Source: Rostratula benghalensis (taxonomy: Eukaryota; Chordata; Aves; Charadriiformes; Rostratulidae). From it: 64,000 nt of DNA. The translations under genes and the position numbers were made by a program. The DNA lies in NCBI GenBank assembly GCA_013399305.1, contig VXAI01000066.1:196262-260261 (forward strand), in the 5' to 3' direction. The notes under the pieces were generated by a model that saw nothing but the letters and a program-made list of their open reading frames with translations, made no database searches and was not told the origin of the DNA. Of the stretch, positions 28,586 to 41,290 are shown in pieces. Within the stretch, counting starts at the first letter, position 1; each line of letters starts with the position of its first letter.

Positions 28586-31500
28586 CATAACCCCTTCTTC
28601 AGGCCCCTCTCCGCTTTTCCAAGTTTATTAGTTGGTCTGATAAAAAAGGTCTGATTTCTCTTCACAAAGTTTGTCTCACTTGTATTCTGAGAGCATTTTG
28701 GCTTTACAATGTTGTCATTGCTTAAACTGAACGGCGAGCCCAAGTATCTGCATGGCCTTACTTGTAAACTTCTGTGTCTCGATGCACTGAAAACCTATTC
28801 AGATAGTTGAAAATACTTCCACATTCTTCAAAGTCAGCAGTTACACTACTGATATTTTGAAAATAGTTGATAGTTGATAAAATCCTACTTGGATTTTTTT
28901 TTTTTCTATTTGTGGAGTACAATCAATCAGTTAAAAAAAAAAAGCAGCAGATAAATGACTCTCTAAATAAACAAGTAAAAAAATGGAAAACTAAGGTTAC
29001 TTGCTTTGTATAAAATATCTTTATACTTCTTGCCAGACACAAGATTTTCAAAATGACAACAAAAACCCCTCCTCTAACATTATTATTGAAATGAGGTCAT
29101 ATTACTTCCATTAGTTTTTTGTTTCATCTTCCAATCAATTCAACAGACATTTTATAATGGCTTGAGTTTATATGATTTTAAAGACCATATCCCTTTCACA
29201 AGCTCTGCCCAGTGATAATGGATTTGAGTTGAAGTATGAAGGAAAAAAAAGAACCACAACAGAAGCTTGCCTGTTCTACTTTTTAAGCCATTTTTTAATG
29301 GAAAATTCAGTGCGAGTCCTCCTTTCTGCCCCCTCCAAAAATAGCTTTTAAAAATTCTTTACTGATATTCTGTTGAGTGTTTGCAGTATATAAGTATTAA
29401 GGTTGACTACTTAAATATATTATTTAATTTTTCTCAATATCTCACAGCAAAAATGGATGCCTATAAACAAGCCCCGTGTCAGTAGTTCTTTTTTGATTTG
29501 GTTGGCTTGGACACCGCCCGCTTGAAAGTAGTGGGTTTTTTGGGAGTTTTTATTTTCTCAGTGACATTTTCTGCTGTGAAATCACACTCCATCTGTGCAT
29601 GCCGGTGTGGGGAGTCTCACCTGATGTTTCTGTGCTTGCAGATCAGCTCTTGAAAGAGCACCTTGTTCATGTATTAGCCTTCCTTCCCTCTTGCACATAG
29701 CCCATCACCTTAGTCACGGTTCCCTTTGTTTCTCCTACTGCCTGGGAGATCAGAAAACACAAAACCCAACTTCAGCCCCAGATTCCAGGGCATAATTCTT
29801 GTGTTCTGTTGTATTTTGGGAGACTCTGTGCATTTGCCTATCTCGTTGCAGCCAGTGATATGTGGGTTGTTGACATCTCAAGAGAGAACACTGATGCGCT
29901 TGATACAGTCCTTGCACAATTAAGGCAGCAAGGCATGGTGCTCTTTCTGCAGTCAGAATACAGTGGAAATGAAATTAAATATCTCAGCCTCAGTTAGCTG
30001 AGATTGCATCTTTGATTGGCCACACTAATTGAGTTAAATTTCTGGCTGCATAGAAACAAGCTGGGATTTTCAGTGATCCACATGGATCATTTTTAGTTGG
30101 CAGATTTTACCTTAAGATAATGGGTCACTTTTTAAGCACAAATTTTGGCACAAAAAGGGTTTAATTTCTAGAGGAGAATCCCAAACAACAATGTGAGTTG
30201 GTGGCAAAGTTGCCATAGATGGGAAAGCAGTCCTCAGTTTCCCTGTATGGGGAATGAGAGAGATCAACAATGTCCACATAATTCATTTATGCTCCTGTTA
30301 CGCTTCAGGCTGTAGGGATGAAAGACACAATTAGGAAAGAACCACAATTACTGCATAATACAGAAATTTCCTTGTCAAAATGCTGCTGAAAAAAAATCAC
30401 AATTTTTTGTAATATTCCCCCTTTATATGTATAACAGAATAGGAAAGAACAGAAAGAATGAAAAAAAAGTACCATTGATGAATTCAGAATTACTCCTGCC
30501 CTGTGCTTGGCTTTGGAGTCTCAAGCGACTATACCTTGGAGCTGATCTGGTTACTCTTTCCTACCACACGGTTCCTGAGAAGACATGCCTTTCCTTGCTG
30601 CTTGGCAGCCAGGAGCCCAGCCTGGTGGGGAAGCCCAGGGCAGTGGCTCCATGGTTTGGTAGCTGTCCTGAGCATCCATGTAACTCTGCTTTCACAGACT
30701 TGGCTTGTTTGAGAAGTTACGCTCTGAGGTTCTGGACCTGTTTCGTATTTCGGTTTGGGGAGATCTGGTTTCCTGTCCATTTATGCTCTTCTCTTTATCT
30801 GCTTGTCTTCCCATATCCATGTAGTTGTATTGCAGTAATGTTCTACCTCCTTTTCCAAGTCCATAATTTACCCGTGATTTGCTCAGCATCTATTTATGAC
30901 AAGATCCTTTCCTTTCTCTCTCTCCTTCCTGTTAAATTTTTCTGCTTTGTGTCTAAGGCACTACAATTTCCCTACTTGCATTTTCTGCTCGGGAAGTACT
31001 TAGTCTTTCAAAGAAGAGCTGCTGGGCTGCAGAACTGTTGGCCAGAGATAGTCCTGGGCGTTAGCTGGTTGCTTAATGGGTTAGTACTATTGAACCCACA
31101 CTCAATGATGTCCAAAAGTTCCATGCTGGCTCTGCAAATCTAATTTGCTTCCATTCATGCTTGCTTTCCTTTGCAATTAGTGCTGTTTTTCCCCTGCGTA
31201 GGCTCCACCCCATTATCCCTTCTTCCTCTGTATGAAAACAGGGCAGGGCCCTTCTGATGGACGGTACCAGCTTCCAAGTTCTCACCCTGCAAAGGGCTGA
31301 GCACTTTCAGTTTCCTTGGGAGCTGGAAGCGTTCAACATTGCACAGAATTATAGAAATGTTCAGCATTGTAACTTTCTGAAATACCTTCCAAATGTGGAA
31401 CTGCAGCACAGACAAGAGGGCTGGGCAAGGGGAAGATCGATTGTGGCAGATTATTACAGCTTTATTGTCACATAATTATAGTGCTCTACCCCAATGTTTA

Positions 31501-32344
31501 AATAGTGAATTTAGTTGTTGTAAATTGCTTATTGCCACAGGTGTCAAAACCAAAAAGATTATAATACTAACCCCTTCAGAACTACCACCAACATATAAAA
31601 TACAGAAAAGGGGTTTTAATTGTTTGTGGCGGCCTCACTTGAATCCTTGTTGCAGCTCTTTTAAATTAGAAAATCCGTATCAAACAGAAGCAAAAGGCCT
31701 GATGTATATCTAAGCTCTGGGGCAGCTACAAGGCAATGGGAGCTTGTCCTTCTGTAGCAAATTGTAGTGCTCCTGCCTGTTCAAAGGCTCTTGTAATGCA
31801 CTGAAGTAACTCAACACTTTGTCCTGAGCTGCAGTCGAAGGAATAACCAGAACATCCTTTTCCCGCAAGGACAAATGAAATGATGCAGGAGTTTGACTGC
31901 AGACTTTTCTTTACCCCATTCTGGTGATTTTGAAGAGGTTTCTTCAGTTTGAGTTAGGGGGTCCGAGGCCAGCTGTTAGGGTAGGAGAGCTGGGCTGCTG
32001 ACGGGGAGATGAGCACCTCGGCCCCACGCTGGGGTCTCAGCCGCGCGTCGGGATGTCACAGTGCCATTTGCATGGCAGTAGGAAACCCAACTCATATGGC
32101 TTGCTTCCTTTGTCTAATTAACTGGGAATGCCAGTGATCCAGTGAAGTTTGTGTTGCTGGATAAAAGGGCCGGTCTGTGAATAGCATTGTATTTGCCAAA
32201 TGGTTCGCTAGTCATTTCAGTACAAACAAATGGATGGTGTCTGTAAGTCTGCAAACACTGTTGACATTTAGCCTTGTTTATGTTACTTTCCTTTTGCTGC
32301 ATATTTTTGGCTAGAAAAGATACTGTCTGAATCAACATTGACTT

Positions 32345-32440
32345 CCTAAGCAGAAGCTAAGGACCCAGTCTTGCATCCCTCATTCCTGATGAGTGGGACT
32401 ACTTACATGGCTTAGGATTGCAGAATCAGGTCCTATGTTT
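32345..32440. repeat. Decayed hairpin-type interspersed repeat
   Basis: GGACCCAGTCTTGCATCCC, GATGAGTGGGACTACTTACAT and TTGCAGAATCAGGTCC form a roughly inverted layout: 'gatcctgca' type sequence at the left and 'tgcaggatcaggtcc' type at the right. Central 'gagtagtcccat / atgggactactcac' type arms also appear. This resembles the copy near 28.5 kb. Confidence 0.4.
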
Positions 32441-34239
32441 ATTTGCCTTTAAATTTCATTGCTATATTCATGTAATTTAATTTGATTGTCGGGGGTTTTT
32501 TTGCACCAGGAATCGTTCAGGTGATGATAGGTTTGGTGTCACCGTTCTGTTTGCTGCTGAAAACTTTTATTTCTTACCATTTTTCACATTGCAGCCTAAC
32601 GCTCCCATTCCATTTGCGTTTCTGGAAATTAACCCCTAAAACATCTGAGGGAGCTCAGTGTGGAGTGCCTCCTATTCCCAGTGAAACTGGAGGCGTTCAG
32701 TCCCTCCTAGCACCAGATCTGAAAGGGGGATTGTGTTTGCAAAAGAGGCCTTGGTATGTGCCTTGATTTCAGACATCAGTGGCCAGCCGCACCAAGGCAA
32801 ATCCCTAGCACAGAAAGGCTTTTCTTTTCTTTGCGGAGACAAAATAGTGATGTAAGCTTAGAGCCGTATGATTTTACTCGAAGTTTCATCTCCCAACCAA
32901 TATATTCTTATTGTTTTTCTCATATGCAGCTCGGATTTAAATTATAATTTGGGATTAGGCAGAGGCCCAGGGATGTTTCCAGGTCTTTCCAAAGTGAGAC
33001 AATGCTCTGGTTTGTGTTTAGGTTCAGGAATATATATTCGTGTGTCTGAAGTATAGCATTTCCTGTAACTCCTCATGAACACGAACAATTTAGACATCCT
33101 TGTGAGTCAAAACTAAGTGTACGATTAATACCTATTACGAGGCCAATTTTAAACAATTAATTTGACAGCAATTATAATTTTATGTTACAGGCTTTCAGAA
33201 ATAAATAACCAAATTCATCTTTGTAATCTAAGGAATTTAGGCTATCTTTATGCGGAGATGATCTTGTTATGCACAGTATTGCATATCTGGAATTCCTGAG
33301 GTTTGCTCCCACCTATCTAGATACCCGTAGTACCAGGGGTAAATAATTACCTGAGGCTTATTAATTGTTTCAGCAAAGAAAAAAAAAATATATCTTAAGT
33401 GTAAGCATTAATATATGTATACACAATACATCCACAGTATATAACAAACCATCATAATAGTACAACAATAGAGGTCCTGAATATGTTCTGTTATTTATGT
33501 GTTTGGCAAGCTTAGGGAATGGACTTTAGTATGAGTGAAAATTCTCTTAACATTTTTAAGGTTATTTATTGTCATTTCTATTTGAGTTTTTAATGGTCCT
33601 GTATTTTGTAATGCTTTAGCAGGAAAAAATACTGTAGTTATCTTTTTTCATATTCTTTAAGCAATATTTCTAGCTTAATATATTGTGCCAGGTTTTCCAA
33701 TATTAACCAAGAAAGACAGTGAAATTCAATGAACAGCACTCTGACAACCACAATTTAAAACCTGTGATTGAAGTGAAATGTGTAAACTTCTAGTGGGTTA
33801 TCATGTGCTTTGGAATAGAGTATTGTTGGAAGTAATTAGAAAATATATTAAGGTTTCCTGGTAATGAAGGTATGTAAGTTTTAATAATTGTTGCTTTCTG
33901 AATAAGTGTCAAACTATATCTTTAAATGTATATGGAGTTACAAGTTAGGTCACTTCTGAATGGAATGTAAAACAATACTAAAATGCTTCAATAACTTATC
34001 TCAGTGTTGCTAATAAAAAAAAAGCTGTTAACCATTAGTGCAGTTTGGAGTCCTTTTGTTAATTCATTCAAGAAAACTCTCTGAGAAACTGTTGTACCTT
34101 TTGGTAGACCAAAGACCACTCATGCAATCCACAGTTCTTTGATGCTTTGAGAGGCAAACTCTGCAAAGCTACTTGTTGGCCTTGTAAAGGACGTTTATTA
34201 CAAAAGCAGACTTCTAAGGGAGGAGAGGTTTGTTGTTAG

Positions 34240-34790
34240 AACGGTGCCACGTAGGGTTAGGCAGGTATATACCGGGGGGCATTAGACTTGTTTCCTCTGT
34301 CACAGAAAATATCTCGGGAACGTGGGGGCTTGCTTCTTCTCTGTCACTGTTGAAATCCAGCAGAAGTATGCGTGGAGGCCACTGGGTGACAAACGAGCGA
34401 TGTGGGATGGATTCAGCCTGTAAGTACTAGTGCCCGAGTGCTTGGCCAGGGTGAGGTGCACCCCTGGGGCCCAGCCCTGCCGCTGGAAATACAGCCTTAG
34501 TGGGTAACGAGTGTACGACGTCTGTCGCGGTGGAGAACCACCAGGAGCTTACAGCCCGGGAGTGATCTTTTTTGGTTGGTCCTGCCTCGCCTTACATTAA
34601 GCCTTCGCCACTGCAGAGAGCCCTGAACTCTCTCCCTTGTGTTTCCCGGGATAAGCGTCCCGGGAGCAGCCTCCCTCCTCGTCCCCATGTACCACGCGCC
34701 CAAGGTAAAGCGTGCATAGGATAACGAGCAACTGGTCTCATCCAGCTCAGGTCTGTGGTAAGTATTTCCAGGACGGGACCCACAGGAGGA
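34240..34790. other. CpG-enriched block
   Basis: CpG dinucleotides become frequent here compared with the flanking AT-rich DNA (for example TACGACGTCTGTCGCGG and CCCGGGATAAGCGTCCCGGG). The block is unlabelled by any exon and has no convincing protein frame. It could be a small CpG island or an unmethylated distal element. No TATA box or start site is assigned. Confidence 0.4.
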
Positions 34791-35844
34791 GGCCTGTTGC
34801 TGGGTGCACCCCTGAGTATGCAGTGGAAGCTGAAGGAAAACATGACTAGGGCTCCCGGTGTCACATCTTCATTAATGCTGTCAGTTTGGAATAGCATATC
34901 GGTACTTTTTTATTTATTCCACCAAAACACCATGAGTCAGGACCTGACATTTTAGCGTTCTGTGTCATACTGAGAAAAATCTGTAGTTCAGCAGTAGGAC
35001 AATTATATTATTTTGGAAGGGCTAGAAATAATACAGCATTTGTGAGACAACTGTAACATTTATCCAGACTCAGTGTGAGATTGTTCTTCCTTTTATTTGG
35101 AGAGCACTTCCAAAAAAGTATCAACTAGGAGCAAAGAAAAAAAAAAAAACAAAAAAGGCAAGAAAAAGTGGCAATTATGAATCCATTTAACCCCCATAGG
35201 GTATAATCTCATCTTGTGTAATACCACTGGCTGATACATGCCTAAAGTTCTATGCAGTGAGCTGTGAATGTAGTCCTTATTGTCCTGTGGGCAATATGAC
35301 TAAGGAAAAAATATCTCTGTGGTACAATGGAGCATTTGTCTGAATGGCGTAACCTAAGGTCCATAACATCAAATCTAAAGTTGTAATTATACAGCTGCAG
35401 TCACACCACTCAAGTGAAGGCTGTGTCAGCACTTGTATTATATAAGAAATCCTGTTTTCAAGGGTTGATGAGTCATATGCAAAAAACATTTCTCGCTAAA
35501 CAATTGTTCTGCTTGTTCCGAAGCAAGGTCTAGGTACGGGCCTTTCCCCAGTAGGACGTGGTCATGTCTTCTGCCATATGCCATGGTGTAACTTGGCAGT
35601 TTATTTTCTAATGGATGTGTCCTTTCCAAGCTGGAAAACTTTACCTTGAAGGTCTGGAGGGTTGTGCCTTGTTGTTCTTGGCAAAACATGCACTAGTGGG
35701 GAAAAACCCCAGGGTGGGCAAGGTCTTCACTAACAAGGATTATAACAGGTGAACCACGTCTTTCCCAGAAATCATAAAATGAGGATTTATTTTTTTTTCC
35801 TAGTTTGTCATCCTCAGTATTGATTCAAGTTCTCTGAACTGAAC

Positions 35845-36355
35845 GCTTCCGTAGAAGAGCCGGTCCCAGTTTTATTTTCCTGTGATGCCGTGAGAGCCGG
35901 CCTGTCGAGCTCCCGGTAACTGGTACTGCCATTTGAGGTTTGCTGGCGAGGAGCAGAGGGGAAGGCGGTTGATTCCCAGGGGCACCGCGGAGGTGAAGCA
36001 GGAGCATCCCTCCCGCTGGAGTGCAGAAGGAGCACGCTTGGGGTTGAGACCGGGTACCAGACACCACAACCGTTTTCCTACGGCATGCCATGCCTCGGTA
36101 GGTGTGGTGGGTGCCGGTGACTCCAGCTCACAGACCTTGCCATTCACAAGCAGGTGTCCCCGGGGCTGCCCCCACGCCGGGTGTTGGTGCCCAGCCCCCG
36201 CCCCATTGTGTGGGGAGGCAGACGAAGGCCAGCCAGTCCCTTTAAGCCGATCTCCTCTGATCCGGGGCGTCTGCAGCGCCGTTCCCCGCATAGAACAGCC
36301 ATTGTTCGCCTCGCAGAGACACAGTGGGGTAGGAAATAGCATGCCATGCCGGGGA
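35845..36355. other. CpG island-like segment
   Basis: Many CpGs occur in about 500 bp, including GTGAGAGCCGGCCTGTCGAG, GGCACCGCGGAGG, CACGCCGGGTG, TCCGGGGCGTCTGCAGCGCCG and GTTCGCCTCGCAG. The surrounding DNA is AT-rich with few CpGs. Open frames run on both strands (156 and 148 codons) as expected for GC-rich DNA, and none is recognised. It may mark an unannotated promoter, such as for a non-coding RNA, but I see no direct evidence of transcription. Confidence 0.5.
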
Positions 36356-36589
36356 ATCAGAGAAGGAATTGTTCCTTAATTATCTCTTACTGAAGGAAAA
36401 ACCCAAGGCATATCCCAAGATGTGCCATGGCTCTGGCAGAACACAAGTCTTTTAAAAAAAGTTTTGGGAGGGGCTCACGTTCAGAAGCCGGTGGCCCTCG
36501 CTCCTCCTGCAGCTCTACCTGAGTGTCACTCACTGACCACGGGGACAAAAAAAATAATAAATGTTTTGTGCTTTGCATTCTCCGTTCTG

Positions 36590-36695
36590 AAATAGAAAAT
36601 AATAGCACTTATCTCCCTGGTAGGAGTGCTGTGAGGATAAATGAATTAATTAATGTTTGTAAAGCACTTTGAAGATGAAGAATGTTATGTAAGAC
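36590..36695 (+). repeat. MIR-family SINE 3' portion (ancient)
   Basis: AATAATAGCACTTATCTCCCTGG, then GTGCTGTGAGGATAAATGAAT, then TAATGTTTGTAAAGCACTTTG follows the MIR core and 3' region closely ('aataatagtacctacctcatagggttgttgtgaggattaaatgagttaatacatgtaaagcgctt'). This is the best preserved ancient SINE in the window. It lies just past the CpG island-like segment. Confidence 0.6.
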
Positions 36696-38015
36696 CTCAG
36701 TCCATAAATGCCCCCTTCTCTGATACAACTGCAGTAAGCTGTACAAATTTATTGATGGAGATAAAGGCAGATGGAGAATACAGGTTGGGTGTGGGTATCC
36801 CTCCAGTGCCCCGGCAAGGCTGGTGAGGAGAGCCTTGGGGGCTGTCTGCAGCTGCACCAGCTTTGCCATAGTTTGGCCGTTATGTCGTTCCACCAAACCC
36901 ATGGATTTTTGACCTTTGGAGTGCCGGCTGCGCTGAGCTGAGCTGAGCTGCTGGTTTTTGACTGTCACCACAGGACACCAGCCCCAGCCGTGTTGCAGCA
37001 TCGGGGCCTGAGGCAGGCGATGGCTCAGCAAGGTGTCCGGGAGGTTGCTTGGTCCGTAGCCCTCTGCAGGTTCTCCTGTCCCCTGCCTGTCCAGCAGGAC
37101 CGTGTCAGGACTGAGGACCTGCCACGCTGTCTGCCACCATTTGTCCCCTCCTTTTCAGTGTCAGTGTGACGCCCGGTGTTGGCAGGTCCCGGGTGCTCCT
37201 GCTCAGGTGGCTGAACTGGCCGTTGCCTGGCTTTTAACTGAAAGGCAGAGGCTTCCATTCACTACTTGTAAGTGAAAATTTTTATTGCCTGCTTTTCGAC
37301 ATTGCCATAGATTAGTCCTTGTTGCTTTACTTACTTATTTTTTATTCAAGGCAGGAAGTGAGCTTGATCCTGAACAACTCGTGTGTGTAACAAGGCAAGT
37401 TAAGAGGATACAGGGAAGGAAAACCAGCACTTCAGCCATATAGAGATGTGACATGTGTCAAGAAAGACGTGTAAGAAAAGGTTTGTGCATTGAAACGAAC
37501 AGGTTAAAGACAAAATTCAGGATTTCTCGGGGGCTCTCCTCAGTTCATATCTGCCACATAGGTGTATTTGTGAGCCTCAGGAGAAAGGGCCACTTTAGCC
37601 CTAACTGTCTCTAGTTTCACTTGTCCCTTTGCGCAGCTAACCCTGTCCCAATCTGTGCGCTTGGTTTTCTTTTAAACCCTTTAAATCGGGTGGGCTGCAG
37701 GTACCCTGCTGGCTGGGGCAGGTGAGCCCCCAGCCCCGCTCCCCGCGGTGGGCAGCGGAGGGCTCTGCTCTCTCTGCTCAGGGTCTGAAGAAGGTGACAG
37801 TGCTTGCCCTGCACACTCTGCTCCTGTGCCACGTTCTCCCCCCCGATGCCAAGCGCACCAAGGTGCAGCACTGGCACCACCAGGCATCCCCAAACTCTGA
37901 CCGGCACCAACAGGCACCCAGCGGTGCAGCTGATTTTTCCCTCCCCGAACACAAGAACCGTTTAATGGTGGGAGGGTTTATGGGTGTATTCACTGTACGT
38001 CGGGGTGAAAAAGAG

Positions 38016-38042
38016 AAACAAACAAACAAACAAACAAAAAAA
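38016..38042. repeat. (AAAC)n simple repeat
   Basis: About six AAAC units end in an A run. It is a short tetranucleotide microsatellite with no attached element recognised. Confidence 0.85.
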
Positions 38043-38647
38043 CCCCAAACCAGAAAAGCTTTCCCAAAGGATAGAGGCGGGAATCCCATTAACATGATGG
38101 TTCCCTCTTTAGTTGCCAAAATGATTGACAGCTGGATAAGGTCAGAAGATGAAAACCAAGCCATGGGGGACAGAGCCAGGAGGGGAGGGGGCCAATCAGT
38201 TGAATAAAAAACTGAGTGTCAGTGCTGGGGAAGGAGAAAACCAGCACTCCCACTAGAAAAATCCTCACCCTCTGCTCCCCTACTGTTTGTTTGGGGAAAA
38301 TGCTGCAGCTTAATCAGAATTATTTACAAGATAATGGTCCATTGTTTGTAGTAAGACAGATGCTGTCTGTGGGAATTTGGTGTTTTATGCTCTATGCATT
38401 ACAGTGCCATTGCTGTGTACAGATGGGATCACAGTGGTATTGTTGTTATCCACTTTTTTGGAAATTTGGAATATCCTTACCGTGAAAGGAGGATCCTTAA
38501 AGAGAAAAAGAAAGAGATTTCTTGGACCCAGAGCTGGGATTTCTCTTAAGGTAGAATTGTGTTCATACGTGTGTGGGAGAAGAAGAGGAGAAGGTGGAAG
38601 CGCTTTTGCTTGAGACCTGTAGCGTGAAGGATCCCTGAGGCTGACTT

Positions 38648-38673
38648 GGTGGTGGTGGTGGTGGTGGTGGTGG
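38648..38673. repeat. (GGT)n trinucleotide microsatellite
   Basis: A perfect 26-base GGT run lies within a moderately CpG-rich segment. Its reverse complement reads as a polyproline run in one minus-strand frame, which explains an apparent proline-rich open frame of 126 codons at 38563-38943. Confidence 0.9.
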
Positions 38674-39786
38674 ACGTGAATTCAACAGATGGGCGTTGGA
38701 GCCATCTGTCCTGTTCCAAAGGCGAGGAGATACGTTCTGGTGGGGTGCATCGGAGCTCCCTGCTTTGCTGGTGGCTGGCAGAGTCAGCTGCTCAGGGGGT
38801 GGTGCGAGAGGAGAGCGGACACCTCCGTGCAGAGGAGGGCTTTCCTGCCGAGTGATCCTCCCCCGGCTGCGCGGCTGCAACGCGTGGTGCTCCCTGCCGT
38901 CCTCCCCATGCGGCAAGTTAAACACTGAGCACCTCTGTTTCATCAGAAAGCTTCATCCTGATGATCTTGTGGGTGAAGCTGTGGGAAAGGAAAACTAGAT
39001 TTTCGCTAGATTCGTACTGGGGGAAAAAAAAAAGAAGCAACACAACAAAAAAAGCACCCAAAAACAAAAGAGAAAAATCTTTATTTATTTAGATCAGATG
39101 CAATTTTTTGATTGTTTAATCCCAGCAGAAGCTCTGTTTCCCTAAGTATCCCCTTCTGGCCCAAGTGTAAAAGTTCAATGTGGAAGCCTAGACCCTGTCA
39201 AAGGGGACATGCAGGTGGGTGATCTGAAAATCACTGTATCCAGGAAGAACAGGGAGCTCTGGTGAGGCCAGTGGCGATGTCTGCCTGCGTGGGCACGTCA
39301 TGTCAGTCCCACCAGCTGCCTGGGTCTGTCTCAGCAAAGCTCGAGGGACCGCAGCACCCACAGGTCTTTCCCATGAGCCTGGAATGAGAGGGCAAGGACT
39401 GTGCCATGCAGAGCTCTGCAGTGCTGTGCCTCTCTCAGGAGCAAAACCCCGCCTGGCCTTTTCCACCCCAACCACCAAAGGCTGTGAGATGAGAAGTTCC
39501 TCCTCAGCTCGCTGTGTTTTGGAGCAGGACCTGCAAGGTGCAGAGAGGGGGGTGGAGGGTGTCTGGGTGGGTGCGGGTGTACGTGTGTGTGCACGCACTT
39601 CCTCTCTCAAAAAATCTGCTTTTAGTGTGCAATAGCTCACACCTTGCCTCGGCAGAGACCAGTGTGCACCAAAGGCAGCCAAGAGACGACAAATCTCCAG
39701 AAAGGCTCCAGAGGGGATTTTGAGCATCCACGTCTGGTATCCCAACATCCATTAGCTTTCAGGTAAAATGGACAACAGTGACCGTC

Positions 39787-39813
39787 TTTTTTTTTTTTTT
39801 CTTTTTTTTTTTT
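39787..39813. repeat. T-rich homopolymer tract
   Basis: Fourteen T, one C and then twelve T. This is a simple poly(T) tract with no recognisable retroposon upstream on the minus strand. Confidence 0.85.
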
Positions 39814-40050
39814 GTATGCAAAATAATTAAGCTGTATTTCCATCACTGCAAAATACCTGAATTTCCCTGGAGAAAGCAGAGGAGAGAGACAGGGAAGGGC
39901 AGGGAATGGCTCATTCGCAGTTTTGGGGGCACCACATCCCTCTCCCTATTGAGGGTCCCGGCGTGAGACACTGCTCATACACTCGTTCCAGGAGCAGGAT
40001 CCCTGCAGCCAGGAATGAGTTTCCAACATCAGCGTGTCCTTCTCTGGCCT

Positions 40051-40069
40051 GGGGCAGGGGTTGGGGGGG
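40051..40069 (+). other. Putative G-quadruplex motif
   Basis: G-runs of 4, 4 and 7 are separated by CA and TT. The seven-base run can supply two G-triplets, so the canonical four-run pattern is met on the + strand. Confidence 0.5.
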
Positions 40070-41029
40070 CTTCCCCAAGAAATGGGTGACTCCTGCCTCA
40101 TCCCCTCCCTCTGGGCTCAGTGTGCTGCCAGGGACGGTGCTGAAAGCATCAGATCACGAGTGGAAACCACTTTGCCCAAGAAAAGGGATCTCCTCCGTTT
40201 TTTGTGAAATGGAGTTTTCCCTGGAAAATCCCCTGGAAGGGTTAGACTGGCATTGGGAGATTGCAGTTCCTGAGAGGTTTAATTTTTCCCTAAGTGTCTC
40301 CAGTGGGATCTGTACAGGGAGCTCCAAGTTTTTTTTTCCTCCAAGTCAGCATTTATTTGCAAAAGCTTAATTTTGTATTTCCTGACATTTAAACTTTTCA
40401 GCCTAATGTTCTAATAAGGATTCTGTCCGTCCGTCTAAATAAAGCTTCGTTCTAATGAGGACACCATCCATCTCCCGAGATGGAGCCGTAACGACTTCCA
40501 GCCTTAGTGTAATTTTAGCTGGGCTCCCCTTCCCCACCCTCTTCTCCCCACAGCTCTTTGTTTGGGGTGTAAATTATCTGTTTTGGGACGAAGTTGTGCA
40601 GAATTTCATTTTGGGTCAAGTGACTGAGCTATTGTGTGAGCCTCTGCTTTCTCTCTGAAAAGGGGGATTTTGCTCACTCCCAGTTGTATGTTCAGTGCCT
40701 GCTTATTTGCAATTTCTGTTCATAAGACTGTGGGTTTTCATGCCAACGATTTTCTGTTTGAGTTATTGGAGTAGGGAGGTTGTGGGAGCATGCCAGTGTC
40801 AAAGGTTGTCGCTTGAATGATAATTAATAACATTATCAGACTGATTATGTGTTTAGATGTCCAGAATCAGGAGTGAATTGAACTTGTTAAATTTAATTCC
40901 TACCTCCGAATATCTGACTGTTTCCCCGTGGCTGGGAGACTGGCGTGCTCACCAGTCTCACATTTGCATAAAGGACAAAACCAGGAATTTGAAAGGGCAA
41001 CAACTAATGAGAATTGCTGAAATTCTGAG

Positions 41030-41290
41030 CTTCTGGCGTTCACGGGGCTTCTCCTCCAGCATCATCCCTCCGCAGGCTTTTGCCAGGGAGAAGAAAGTGC
41101 AGATCGGGTGCGCGATAATGTTTATAGACCCCGCTTTCATTGTGTCAGCCGCCGACTGAAGCGTCGAGCCATTTGAGATTGGAGATTATGTCTGTTAAGG
41201 TCCCGAAGAGCCGTTTCACATGCGACCGATTACCTCTGTCAGAGGCGGGAGATCGGGGTCCCACCTCGGTGGGTGGGATCTGAACTCGTG
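41030..41290. promoter_or_regulatory. CpG-rich, possibly conserved regulatory segment
   Basis: Unusually many CpGs (GATCGGGTGCGCGATAATG, AGCCGCCGACTGAAGCGTCG, ATGCGACCGATTACC) are mixed with AT motifs such as TAATGTTTATAGA, within AT-rich surroundings. Retention of CpGs outside an exon suggests either constraint or low methylation. This is inference only, as no alignment was possible. Confidence 0.25.

Larger units (their letters stand above)
27387..34200 (+). other. ZNF536 3' UTR / downstream region, no supported gene
   Basis: AT-rich DNA follows the stop codon. Possible poly(A) signals after an unspliced end are ATTAAA at 28030 and 28052 and AATAAA at 28966, none with decisive context. If the donor at 27376 is used, candidate terminal exons in correct phase begin at 29448 and 29642. 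Decayed interspersed-repeat relics sit near 27.5, 28.5 and 32.4 kb. The longest open frame (30427-31143, 238 codons) has no recognisable domain and is not called as a gene. Confidence 0.6.

Noticed and set aside
30427..31143. 238-codon open frame on the + strand
   Set aside because: It has no recognisable domain, an unremarkable composition, overlapping frames on the other strand, and no splice or start evidence. It looks like chance.
36932..36950. GCTGA repeats resembling immunoglobulin switch-region words
   Set aside because: Only about four units in an unrelated locus. It is too short to mean anything.
38563..38943. Proline-rich minus-strand frame
   Set aside because: The proline run is the (GGT)n microsatellite read on the other strand.
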